Below are positions 9,722 through 20,969 of a DNA stretch of 64,000 bases, in pieces; the first letter of the stretch is position 1, and every line of letters starts with the position of its first letter. The translations under genes and the position numbers were made by a program. Under the pieces are notes generated by a model, which saw only the letters and a list, made by a program, of their open reading frames with translations, was not told the DNA's origin and searched no databases. Source of the stretch: Bullera alba (taxonomy: Eukaryota > Basidiomycota > Tremellomycetes > Tremellales > Bulleraceae); assembly GCA_001600095.1 (NCBI GenBank), contig BCIX01000001.1, forward strand, positions 868,001-932,000. Reading direction: 5' to 3'.

Positions 9722-12443
9722 ATGTCCAAACCCTCGACACCACACCTGAGCAATCGATTGCGACAACTCGCTCTGGCCTCGAGTCCAGCTACAGCGCTCT
9801 TCTACGCACGGCTATACCACGCTTTGGTACCCAACAACTCCAAAGATGATGACTCGCTGCATATCCTGGCGCTATGCTTCATCCAGTCACAACAGCCCTA
9901 CTCGGCCATCCACCTCTGCCGGGATTTGGCCGGGGATGCTGTTGACTACAGCGTGAGCGGTGCCGCTATGCACAATCCATCACAGAGGGGATGCGATGGA
10001 TGTGCAGTCATTGTCGGACGGTGCTGTGAGATGCTGGGGAGGTACACCGAAGGCAAAGAGGTCATGGAGAGAGCTTTGAGACGATCGCAAGGATCAGTGC
10101 CGACAAGTGGGTTGCGGATGAGCTCTGCCTAAATCGGCCAGGCAACGGCTTTTCGAGTGCACATCAATGCTGACGAATGATTCTAGATCTTCCGACCCCG
10201 TACCCCTCTTCGACGTCAGCTTCGACGCATCTCATGATGGCGACATTGTCGCACAAGGGGAAGGCTCCTGAGCAAGCAGTAGAAGGATACTCGAAAGCCT
10301 TGACGGAAGACGGGTGGCTATGGGAGGCCTTTACTGGTCTATGCGATGTCGGTGAGTGTACACACCTTCGCATGGGCATGTACAAGTGCTGAATGAAATA
10401 TAGGCGCACCACCTGCACCCGAGCAGATATTCCCTTCACCGCCTCAATCCCGGCAATCTCGTGCTGCTCCCTCAGGATCAACGTCGCGCCATCCAACTCT
10501 GTCGCCAAACCCTCCTCAGTCTCCGATGCCTCGGAGCTCGGCGTCTGAGATCCCAGGCATACCAACTCGCAGGCAGATGAGCCCGTTGGTGAATGGCGGT
10601 GTGACTAGTGGTGGATTGTTCACACCTGATGCTGGATCCATGGCTCTGCCGAGAGTGGGCATGATGGGCAACCCGTCATCATGGGAGTGAGTGATCGCAT
10701 TCTTGCTGCTTTTGGAAACGGGCTGACACAATACAGTACGCCTGGGATGGCGGATACCACATTTCCAACAATCACAGAACACCCTGCACAGTCTCACCCA
10801 GTCATACCACTGCCGCAGCCCTCGCGGCGCCCACTGCCTAATCTTCTTGCTAATCTGATGCCCACATCTTTCCGCTCTACGCCGACGAGTCACACCACAT
10901 CTACGCCCGTCAATGCAGACTTGGCCCCGGTCAAGCCACCAGCCATGAAGCGGCCGAGAGGTGGTCCCTCGACGACAACTACACGGAAAACGGTCGATGC
11001 ACCGGTAGTTAACGGAGCGCAGGGCAGAGCCCGGGACTTGAAGAGCATTGAGCCGAATGGCGAGGAAGGCATTGTCAGGCGGAGTACCAGATTGAAAACC
11101 GGTCCTACGAAACCTCCAGCCAAGGTATGTGCATGCGTAGTCCGCTTCTGACACCTGATCAGACCTCTCGAGACAAGCGGCCAACACGGTCAAGATCCAT
11201 CACCTCTTCGACCTCCGGTGCAGCTGCAGAAGCCGTGTCCCCGCCTGCTCAAGAGCCTCAATTGCAGCAAATGACCGACGAATATATACGCGACATTGTA
11301 CGCCGGTGTGGAAAGGCTTACCGTGCCCAATCAGTTTACGCCTGTCAACAAGCGATAGACGAGGTCGAAGCGATGTTCCTCCATTACCCATTGACTGCCA
11401 CCTTTGTCGTGCCGCTCCAGATCTTGGCCCTGGCAACATACGAACTCGGTCAGTACGCCCGGTCAAAGCACGCTTTTGAGCGGATCAGATCATTGGAACC
11501 CTATAATCTCGTGTACACCGAATACTACTCGACTGTCCTGTGGCACCTTGGCGAGCACATCGAATTGTCCAACTTGTCCCAATGGCTCATTGCCATCGAT
11601 CGGGAGACTTCGCCCCAGGTGTGGATCTGTGTAGGAAACACATTCAGTTTGAAGCAAGACCACGAGCAGGCCATGAAGTGTTTCAAGAGGGCAACGCAAA
11701 TCGACCCGAGCTGCACTTACGCTTGGACACTATGTGGCTATGAGGCCATCGAGATGGAGGAGTATGATCGAGCGGTGGCGTTCTACCGGACTGCCATCAG
11801 GAACGATCCGAGGCACTATAACGCATGGTGAGTCGCTGAAAGGTGGGGCGTGTGCTGACGCGTAGGTACGGTATGGGTCTAGTGTATCTCAAACAGGGAA
11901 AGCCGAAACATGCGGAACATCACTTCCGACGAGCGGCAGAAATCAACCCCTCCAACGCGGTGCTGTTATGCTGTATCGGAGCGGTGGGTTTAGTATTTCA
12001 ATCGTTCTGTACTTCTACTGACATTTCATGGCTTAGGTGTTGGAGCAGTCGGACGACGTCGTGCAAGCTTTGACCTTCTACGACCATGCCTGCAAATTCG
12101 CTCCTGATAGCGCGATGGTGGCCTACAAGCGGATCAGGGTATTGGTCGCTTTACAGCGGATCGACGTGAGTTTCACTCCATCTATCTTCGTCTCGGACAC
12201 TTGCTAACAAGATATCACTTATAGGAGGCAATCAGCCTGTTGGAGCCGTTGTGCAAGAAATCGCCAGATGAGGCGAATATTCATTTCCTGCTGGGCAAGT
12301 GTTATCTAAAAGTCGACCGGAGAGTCGACGCTACAGTCTCGTTCACAGCGGCAAGGGAGCTGAACCCGAAGTTGGAGAACGGGATAAAGGTCGCTATGGG
12401 CGGAGGGGAGGAAGATGAGGATGAGCAATCTGACGACGAGTAG
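9722..12443 (+). CDS. CDC27: Anaphase-promoting complex subunit 3 (Cdc27/APC3)
   Basis: The N-terminal dimerisation TPR region (LHILALCFIQSQQPYSAIHL, CAVIVGRCCEMLGRYTEGKE, WLWEAFTGLCDVG + APPAPEQIF) matches Cdc27. A long Ser/Pro-rich disordered linker follows, then the C-terminal TPR superhelix: AYRAQSVYACQQAIDE, YTEYYSTVLWHLGE, WICVGNTFSLKQDHEQAMK, DPSCTYAWTLCGYE, YNAWYGMGLVYLKQGK, and NIHFLLGKCYLKVDRR. The acidic end EDEDEQSDDE resembles the human tail. APC3 is the TPR subunit that binds the IR tails of Cdc20/Cdh1 and Apc10 in the ubiquitin ligase driving mitotic exit. One intron (11125-11162) is only 38 nt. A 33-nt in-frame intron-like segment at 9953-9985 is kept in the coding model. I chose ATG 9722 (MSKPSTPH) because upstream codons lack homology. 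Confidence 0.93.
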
Positions 12444-13087
12444 GGATTGTGTGGCCACGTTGCATATCACAGGCATGTACAGTCTGTTGTTTTTCGTTAC
12501 CGCTGTGGAGTTTATGTTTGGGCGGGGAATGTATCATATGAGCGTGAGCGTGAGCATTGTGACAGGCCCTTCGTGTCCCGGATTTCCAGGATGCTGCGAT
12601 TGAGAGTTTCGAGATTCGCTGGAGACGTGGACCGGGCTTCATCCCCACCGTTGCCGCAAAGCATTGCGCAATCGACCCCAGATGTGATTCGTGAGATCAT
12701 GAGATCGCACAGCTCGACAGCTCGACAGCTCCCGGCTCGACAAGCCCGCGATCGACCTGAACTTATTTCGTCCTACATTTATCCAAAGTGAACAGGACAT
12801 ATACCGGTAGTTTCTGAGACGCCTTCCCAAAGGGGACACATTAGGCTTGGCGACTGAAGTGTGGAAAAAGATAGGCATTTCAATAATACTGGTTGCGGGC
12901 TCGTGACTGCTCGGGACTAAATCTAGTTATTAGTCGTTTTCAATCATCTGAGTTCATGCCAGTCACCGACTTCAGCCGGGCCACGATGGCATGGGGTCGT
13001 CGCAAGTGTGTTCATCAATAGTCGTATTATATCTAAGCAGGTATATGCGTGTCCGACATCCAGACCATCTATGCCAATCGAGACGTT
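12444..13087. other. Convergent 3' intergenic region
   Basis: A 640-bp space between the CDC27 stop and the J-protein stop. It holds short direct repeats (gagcgtgagcgtgagc near 12541 and agctcgacagctcgacagctc near 12711) but no ORF with homology. Probably two 3' UTRs. Confidence 0.5.
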
Positions 13088-15146
13088 CTAGATCTTTGGC
13101 GCCTCGGCCACGGGGACCTTCTCATCCGTCTTTGGTGGTGTGCTGGGCGTAGCAGCCGCTTTGCCCCATCCCCAGCCTCGGTGCTCCTTCTCCTTTTCAT
13201 GTTCCTTTTCCGCCTTCTTCTTCTTGTTGCCGGCGTTCATGACGAGCCTAGTTTGCCGGTCAGTAGGTGCGGCAGGAGCGAAAGATTGGACTCACCTCTC
13301 AAGCTCTCTCCTCTCCTCGTCCGATTCATCCGCTTCGACACTCTTGAAGATCCCTCCAATGGTCATGATGGCTTTGGCCCGTTTCAACGACTCGTCCTTT
13401 GACAGACCAGGCTCGTACAACACCTCGTCGACGACTGCACCGACGACCTAATCCCATCAGCGCTATTCCGATCCGATCGGGTAGACTCACGTTGATCACT
13501 TCCCACCGGGTGGCCTTCCATGTCGTCAGAAGCATTTTTGTTGATAGTTCCTGGGCCAAGGCTTCGATCTCCTCTGGCGTAGCATCTCCCTTCTGTTCAA
13601 GCCGCTCCATCTCCGCCATAGCAGATTGCACACCGACGCTACAGAGATGAGCTCCTATCGTATGCTGCTTTGGTATGGACTCACGCTGATCCAAGCAGAC
13701 CCCATCCCTCCTTCACCATGCCACCCTTCTCCTTCAGCCTGCCGAGGAAGCCGCCCCCGAAGAACTTTTTGGATTTGAGGAAATTGCCAGCTTTCGTGAT
13801 GTAGACTCCGGAGATGGTGTGCAATAACTGCGCATTGTCAACAACAGCACCGAATCATGGCAAATACCGACCTACCTCGATACCGAAAGACTCCAGCTTC
13901 AGATCCTCAGCCTCGACCCGGATCTTCGACTCGAACACTTTGGTCTCCGGGTCGTTGACATCCCCGGGGTTTTTCGCATGGACAAACGGCCGTATCCTCT
14001 GTACAAGCTTCTCTTTCAACGAGTTTATCCTAGGAGACATTCAGCTGAGTGCGAGTTGGGAGAACGGAGTAGCTCACCTGGCCTTCTTCTCATCATCCTG
14101 CTTCTTCTCCAAAGCGTCCAGTTTCGCTTTTTGCTCTGGCGTCATCTTGGGCTTTGGCTTCTTCGCAGCGTCTTTGCTCGCTGGGTCCTTCTTGCTCAGG
14201 TCGGACGAACTGCCTGAGGGAGTAGCATTGGACGAGAAGGACGAGTGGTGAGCGAGAGAGCTTCCTGGTGTGGCGGAAGCACCGGGAGTAGCAGTAGCAG
14301 CAGCAGTGGGGGTAGGGACCGCAGCAGGAGTTGCGGTGGGTGTTGTCTCTCCGGCGACGGGCACAGCTTCTCCCTTTGCCTCGGCCTCTGCAGCGGCTTC
14401 CATCTCCGCTTTCTCCTCTGGTGTCATCACGACGTCCATCGTCGAGGTAAAGTCTGCTGATGTCAGTAGTCGTACTGAAGAATGTTTCTGGTGGTCTATC
14501 TCACCCTTCACAAGCGAGATCTCGCCAATCTACCTAGAGTCAGTACTTCCATCTGACCAGTCCGCCTGTCGAAGAACGGTGTTACGCACGTAGTCATAAA
14601 ACGCCTCTTTCGCACGTATCAGCTCTGACATGAACATGAGAGGAGCTGGAGCCATGCTCACCGCCTCCGAACATCTTCGAGAAGATCTCCGCGGGATCCA
14701 CCTCGCCTCCCTCCTCCGGCCGCTTCATGCCCGCCTTTCCGACCTTGTCATAAAATGCCCGGGTGTCAGGGTCTGAGAGGGTATTGTACGCTTCGCTAGA
14801 AGAAGGGCATTTTCAGCTTGAATTTCCTCATGCAAGTTCTGCAAAGCTGATGAAGGCTCCAGCAAGGAGGCATCACTCACCCAATCTCCAAGAATTTCTG
14901 GCCGGCCTCGGGCGATGGGTTCTTATCTGGGTGGTACTGACACAAGGTGAGCTCATAAATTACAAGTATCACGTATTACACACTTTGATCGCCAGCTTTC
15001 TGTAGGCTTTCTTCAACCTAAAGGCCAGAACACATCAGTATAGGCCTGTTGTTGGGACAAAGGGCTGCGCCTCACTCGATCTCAGTTGCCTCTGGCTGTA
15101 CGCCTAGCACATCGTAGAGCTCCGTGTCCTTGACTTTTCTCGACAT
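13088..15146 (-). CDS. J-domain co-chaperone with DnaJ-X domain (Caj1/Djp1-like)
   Basis: ATG 15146 opens MSRKVKDTELYDVLGVQPEA, a type-II J domain split by three introns. The Hsp70-activating HPD is present in YHPDKNPSPEAG, and EAYNTLSDPDTRAFYDKVG closes the J domain. After IFSKMFGG comes FYDYIGEISLV, then an Ala/Glu/Pro/Thr low-complexity spacer, a basic coiled coil (MTPEQKAKLDALEKKQDD), and the DnaJ-X domain with EAEDLKLESFG, which is shared with yeast Caj1. There is no Gly/Phe zinc-finger region of the class I type. The C-terminal tail is Lys/Glu-rich and ends KVPVAEAPKI. Caj1 and Djp1 assist precursor delivery to peroxisomes, ER and plasma membrane; the exact role here is unknown. It is divergent from SMG6. 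Confidence 0.88.
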
Positions 15147-15712
15147 CGCTGTGGAACCTTGATTTGAGTCTAGTCGGACTAGGGTGGGAGTGGTATGTTA
15201 TTGACGATAATTACAGCAAGTCGACGTCTGTATAGCTTTGAGATGCCTGTTGGATGCCTGTGCTGCCAAGGTTGGTTTGCGGATTTGGATTTTTGCCACG
15301 CGCCATGAGCCAGACTGCGCGACTGCGTCATAACCATGTCACGTGAGGAGGTTTGGGTGGCGAATCAGCTGCGGCGGACATGACCGCTGGAATTCAGGCA
15401 CGGTTGTTGAGACAAGTTCACAGCTGCGTCGTCTGCTGCGAGGAGGGGAGGTTGCTGCGACAATATATGATCTGAGGAGACCAAGTCACTCATGTTGATC
15501 GTGTTGGTGTCACGCTCTCACAACTGACAATCGATCTCATCCCATCTGCTGCCATCACTCAGACTTCTGTCTGAAACCGATACACACTCCTTTGGCCTCA
15601 TCAAGACAGAATCGTCCATCCTACTGGCTCCACCACTACTGCCATCACAAATCCCTCATCAATATGACCCCTTGATCTGCCAAGAGTCGACAAGAGGATC
15701 GATCCGCCAAGG
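15147..15712. promoter_or_regulatory. Divergent promoter, J protein / SMG6, with E-box
   Basis: The 566 bp between opposing starts contain a perfect CACGTG at 15340-15345 and no supported coding sequence. The SMG6-proximal part is C/T-rich on the + strand, as is common in fungal 5' leaders. Confidence 0.4.
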
Positions 15713-18700
15713 ATGGCAGAAAGTGTAGCCTCGGTGGCTCCTCCTAGGCCCACTAGGCAGCCCGCTGGCCCATCCATCAACCTTACCGACAAGATCATCG
15801 CGCTTCAGAGGAAGAATGCGAACGCAATTGGTCCTGCCAGGTGGGTCGTGCGAGTGGTGACTACCGTAGAACAATGTGCTGACATATCGACAGGGCCATT
15901 GGACGCCGAGCCGAGGCGGATGAGTTCAGTAGAGGCGGAGAGAGACAAGCCAACAGAACCCTATATGATCCAAGTCGTCCTGCCCCTCGACCAGTCAGTC
16001 GAGACGAGGAACCAGAACGACGAACAAATCAGGCATTTCTCGCTCCAGCAATCTCGGTATTTCTGACCGGCGGGAGAGAACGCAGTGCCAGATCAGCCAC
16101 GCCATCGCCCAATGGACTCCGCGACCCTTTTCAAAGTCGAGATTCGGGTAGGGAACCGCCGCGAAGCCCTCGATCGGATAGACGTAACGAGAGAGATTCT
16201 TCCTCCACCACGAAGAAACTCTTCAATCCGGACGTCCACGATCCTCATCACTTCTCGTCATCCAGACCACCCCCAGTAATGGCTAGAAATCTACATTTGG
16301 GCTCCGACACAAGCTCGGTGCGACCCGTCATAAGGCGCCCTGCGCAAACTCCCCTCACGCCCGACGAGGAGGCAGACCGGGCGCGCGAGAGGAGGAAGAG
16401 GCGAGAGGGGAGTGAGCGTGGAAGTCTGTCAGTCAAGAAGAAAGACGGGGATGCCCGCAGTCGCGGTAGCAGGAGTAGCGATGGGAGCGAGTCGCTCAAG
16501 GATAGAGAACGCGGCAAGGGCAAAGCGTAAGTCGACGAGGTCATGGACAATCAGCTGACTCTGCCAGTGACTCTGGGGTCAAGGCGATCCTCAAGGATAT
16601 CCACAACAAAATCAGAGTACTCGAGACTGATCTCACGGAGATGCACAAGAAGATGTCGGCGGATCCAGAGGCGGGAATCGTCGTGATCATGGAGACGAGG
16701 AAGAAGACAGAGGCGGACGAGACTGCAGCTTGGATAGATCTCATTGGCAGACACAAAGAGTGAGTTTGCAGTTGGAGCAAGGCTGACGTCAGATTGGCGG
16801 ATCTGCACCAGCTCTTCCTTGTAAGAGTGTTCGATCCAATGATCCCATCGACATTCCAACAGCTGGCGGTCAAGTACAACATCCCCTCGCGTCTCTGGCA
16901 GGTATCGTTCCATCTGATATTGGAACGTCTTCGACATGCTTGGATGACATCGAGTCCTCACGCCTTGGATCTTTTGACGGATCTGGTCTACGATGCGTAC
17001 AAGTTCTATACCGACTTGCTGGAAGATCAGGCACTGGGCAACTTTCGAACGGCTTGGATCGAGGCATTGGGCGATTTGGCAAGATACCGAATGGCCATAG
17101 CTTCGTTTGTCGGGGAGACGAGTGACCAAGGGGCGTCCCGGCAGGACCAAACACCGCTCGAGACTGCGCCCTCTGACGTGCCGCGAGACTTTGATGCGAT
17201 GAGCATTGGCGCAGAAGTCGCGCAGAGCTGGGACGTGGAGGACAAGGAGACGTGGCGAACCACAGCTATGGATTGGTATAGTATGGGAATTACGGAGAAG
17301 CCCGGTGAAGGGAGACTGCATCACCACCTGGCACTCCTGTGCCGTGATGTGAGGGGACAAGAGGGCAGGGCTTTGCATCATTTTGTCAAGAGGTGAGTGA
17401 AGCCGGTGAGCACAGCTAATTTCAGTCTTGTCGTAACCCATTCCTACATCACATCTCGAGAGTCGCTTCTCCCACTGTTCGACACTGCTCTGCAGTCTCA
17501 AAGGTCGTTGCCGGATGCCGACGCGATGGACCTGTTTGTACGACTACACGGGATGTTGTTCACTCGCATCGATCTCGACAATTTCGACGAAGTCTTGTCC
17601 CGATTCATGGAGCGACTGGAGGAAGACGCCATGGTGGAGGAGCAAACACACCGAGGGCCGATCTCCCAAGTGGACTGGATCACCATGGCGAGCGCCAACC
17701 TGGGTGCGATACTGCAATACGGCGCCAGTGGTGGGGTTATCAGAAAGGCGTTGTCGATGGAGGGCGCGGAAAGACGCCGGGCTGTAGCTCAGGATGAGGA
17801 GGCCCAAGACGATGAAGAGGACGAGCGGGAGGCTAGTCCAACCCCAGAAGAACGGGCTTCGGTCGAAGAGACTCTCGAGCTCCCAGCTATGGTCACACAA
17901 GCGCTACGTCTGACCGTAGCGATACTGGAGCATTGCTTCGCCCACCCAACACGACAACAGGGCATACACTCGGTATTGAACCCGTACATCACCGTAGTGC
18001 TTACCTTTTTCGGAACCGTGTTCAAGCAGCAGCAAGTCGCCACGCTACTATCCCCATACATCCCCTGGCAATCGCTCGTCGCATTTGTCGACCAACTATC
18101 AGGCGAGGCGAAAGAAGAAAGCAAGTTGGCTGTGGGGCCTCCCCTGCCGGAAGACTGGACTGTCAGAGGTATGGAATGGGTTGGCAGGAGAGTCTTTGAG
18201 AGAGGATTCTGGAAACTCAAGTCGAACTCTCGAGACGGACGCGGATCGGGTGGTCTTGCTCAGCCGAGACACGGTCCTAGCGGGAGTGGCGAGGGAGAAC
18301 GCTTTGCGAGCGAGATGGACGTGTTGTTGAACAATTTCGAAAACACGCTTGACATCAGTGAAGGCGTAGTGGAGGAAGGGGAGAACGAGGTGGATGGAGC
18401 TGTGAATGTGAATCACAGACGGCTGAGGCGGGTCTTCTGGGTCATTGGGCTCTTGGTCAAGCATGTCGAGGGATTGGAACTGAGGGAAGGCAAGGTGGTC
18501 ATCGACTCGCCGTTGAAAGAGCAGCTCGAGCAGGTCGAGAGGAAGAAACAAGCCGAAGCTGCGGTGAGGGAGAGGGAATTGAAATCGCGATACAAGAAGG
18601 AAGATGGAGAGGTGAGTCAATCCGAGCGTAACCCCGCTGATGTTTCAGGCACCACGCAACCCTGTCCGACGCTCCTCACTCAAGCTCGTCCCTGGGTACA

Positions 18701-19191
18701 CTATGCTCGTGTTCGACACCAACGTCTTGCTATCCTCGCTATCCCTTTTCGCGGACTTGGTCGAGAGTCGCAAATGGTCAATCATCATCCCCCTGCCCGT
18801 CATCACCGAGCTGGACGGCCTGTCCAAGAATGTCGGCACGGATCTCTCGGTCTCTGCCGTCGCGGCAATCAGTTATCTCGAACAAAAGATCAAGTCGCAT
18901 CCCCTGCATCTCAAGATTCAGACCAGCAAGGGCAACTATCTGAACGACCTGCTCATTCGTACCGAAATGGTTAACTTCAAAGATCCGGAGTTGACATCGA
19001 GAAACATGGACGATCTGATTTTGAACATCGCCACATTCCAGCTCGACCAGTTTGCTGAGAAAGCAGACGTTGCTGGAGGGGCAAAGGTCCTTCTGGTCAC
19101 TTACGATAGGAATCTGCGGGTCAGGTCGAGAGCAAGGGGGATCGAAGCGGCGGATGAGAAGGAGGTGTCTGCTGCCCTGTGCGAGGTCTAG
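15713..19191 (+). CDS. SMG6/EST1-type protein with C-terminal PIN domain
   Basis: Six exons. An Arg/Ser/Pro-rich N-terminus (about 250 residues) precedes a 14-3-3-like TPR domain of the Est1/SMG5-7 family, beginning LADLHQLFLVRVFDPMIPS and including LGDLARYRM, WYSMGITEKPGEGRLHHHLA and RDVRGQEGRALHHFVKR. The Est1 central helical domain follows. The C-terminus is a PIN nuclease domain with acidic positions VFDTNVLLSSL, TELDGLSKN, NMDDLILNIA and LVTYDRNLRVRSRARG. SMG6 is the endonuclease that cuts nonsense-mRNA-decay targets and was first named for telomerase homology. Here all PIN acidic positions look intact, so activity is plausible. One intron (17393-17425) is only 33 nt and must be removed, because its first codon run (AGG TGA) stops translation. 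ATG 15713 has no earlier in-frame competitor with homology. Confidence 0.9.
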
Positions 19192-19694
19192 CTCAGCCCG
19201 GAGAATGATGGTGGACTCATGCCCTATCTATAATATCATGCTGTTAGGATGTGAATGTCATCATGCAGTTGCTTCACGATCCTGATAAGCTATACTGGGC
19301 ATAACTCAAGCCGTGGCCCGGCATTGACGAGTCACGACGTTCCACCTCTCGGATCTCAGCAAAGGCTTGTTGGGATGAACTGGGGCTGTACCTTTGGACG
19401 CTCGACCAAATGCATGCTTGCGAGCATTCTCATAGCATCCCATGTCTGTATGGCGCTCTACATAGAAGCATACTGTGTCAACTTGCTACCGCACAGCCAC
19501 TTTGTAGATGTTTGATCAGGTTTACGTGTTTCAGCTTTGGGCCGCTTTGACCATGTGATCAGACCCACCCTTCCTACCCGCTCCCGCACACTGCGCTTGG
19601 CTCTCCTTCGATCTCACTGCCATCACTGACATCCTTCTGGTTTCTGCTGAACACTATCACACTATACACATACACAGCCCACATCGACGACGAG
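19192..19694. other. Intergenic region
   Basis: Some 500 bp between two same-strand genes, with no supported ORF. The stretch just before 19695 is rich in C/T and cacac, typical of a fungal 5' leader. Confidence 0.45.
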
Positions 19695-20516
19695 ATGCGA
19701 TTCACTCTCCCCCTCCTCGTCCTCGGCGTCGTCTCGGCACAACTGCTCACGGTGGAAGAACCCTCCACAGCACACTGGTGTGAGTCAATCGGCGCGCGAC
19801 TCTTATACTAACTCTGCTCTCTGCAGGGGTCGCAAACTCGCTCAACACGCTCCGATGGACTGGTCAATCCAGTGCGCCGACAACATTCTCCGTTTTCCTC
19901 GCCAATGGCAACACGGCTCTCCTGGTATGTCAAAACATCTAGCGTTGTGCTGAGTCTACAGACCTCCAAACTCGCGTTGATCTCGGTCCGTGAGTTCACC
20001 GCTGGGTGACATATCTGACTGAAGAACCACTATACGAGTATGCAAAGACGGTAAACCCGTGAGTTCACACACCTCCTAGATGTCCATCCCGCTTAAACGA
20101 GTGCGCCCTTCTTAGCGGCGGTATCACTCCGGGACAGGGATATACCATCGAGCTCACCGACACGTTGAACTCGTCCAGTGAGTTCCATGCCTTCACGACA
20201 GCTGCTTTGTGAGTTGACGATAGCTGACTCCTGTGTCCAGACATCTACGCGACCTCCCAGACGTTTGAGATCAAAGCAGAGGGTTCGGCCTATCCCCCTC
20301 AAACGACAATTGACCCTTCGGCAACCGTATCCGGATCATCGAGTGAGTCAAAGCATGTCGAGAAGTGCTGATATTCTTCCAGACCCCACTGCGCCCAGCG
20401 GCTCTGGCGCTGCTGCCAGCCCTTCTCCGACGGGAGGCGCTGAGGATCTCGGTGTCACCGCTTGGCCGGCCGTGCTCGCTGGTACCGTTGCAATCGGATT
20501 CGCTGCCTTGTGGTGA
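19695..20516 (+). CDS. Small secreted GPI-type Kre9/Knh1-like protein
   Basis: Seven short exons, each flanked by GTGAGT/GTATGT donors. The signal peptide is MRFTLPLLVLGVVSA followed by Q. The mature part begins with an immunoglobulin-like Kre9/Knh1 N-terminal module: LNTLRWTG, TTFSVFLANGNTALL, GITPGQGYTIELTDTLN. A Ser/Thr/Pro/Ala-rich stretch ends in a hydrophobic GPI-attachment-type tail (TAWPAVLAGTVAIGFAALW) right at the C-terminus. The family is extracellular, wall- or membrane-anchored, and some members affect beta-1,6-glucan. The substrate is unknown. A structurally similar gene lies at 29717-30612 on the other strand. Translation of the genomic sequence without splicing breaks within 30 codons. 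Confidence 0.8.
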
Positions 20517-20969
20517 TGTGTCCCCGGAGGAGTCGTCCTTTTTCGTTCTATATTTCTTTCTGGCTACTGGGATCGTTCGCTACAGACTATAATACGCGTT
20601 TAATGTGATCTGTTTGGCTGAGCAAGGCTCGATGCAGTCAGAGCCTCAGAGGCCAGAGCGAGCGCAGAGCACAGCAAGACATGGTTCGAGCAGCACCGTG
20701 TGAACTTTTGCCACCCGCATAGGTCCGAGATGCCGGCAAGCTCGAGGTGACCGACGACGTGATAAGCCGTGTGTCCGACCTCGTCCTCTGTCTGTCACTC
20801 GACTCAGTCGTGATACTGGGTCTGGCGGTACTGCTCGAGCTCGTACAATCAACTTACTGCATCTACATCTTCCATCTAGCATTTCAATTGAGGTCTCGTT
20901 CTCCCACGCCCTCCTTGACAGGAAACCGAGCTCTGACAACGCTGTTACGATCGCACGATCGCATTCGCC
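20517..20969. other. Intergenic region upstream of the CTLH gene
   Basis: About 450 bp. A hydrophobic open frame from 20747 runs into the next gene, but it has no homology, is out of context with the spliced model, and reads through the first intron. I see no regulatory motif I can name. Confidence 0.4.

Noticed and set aside
16551..17501. 316-codon open frame on the - strand
   Set aside because: It is antisense to the SMG6 Est1-like domain and lacks splicing logic or homology.
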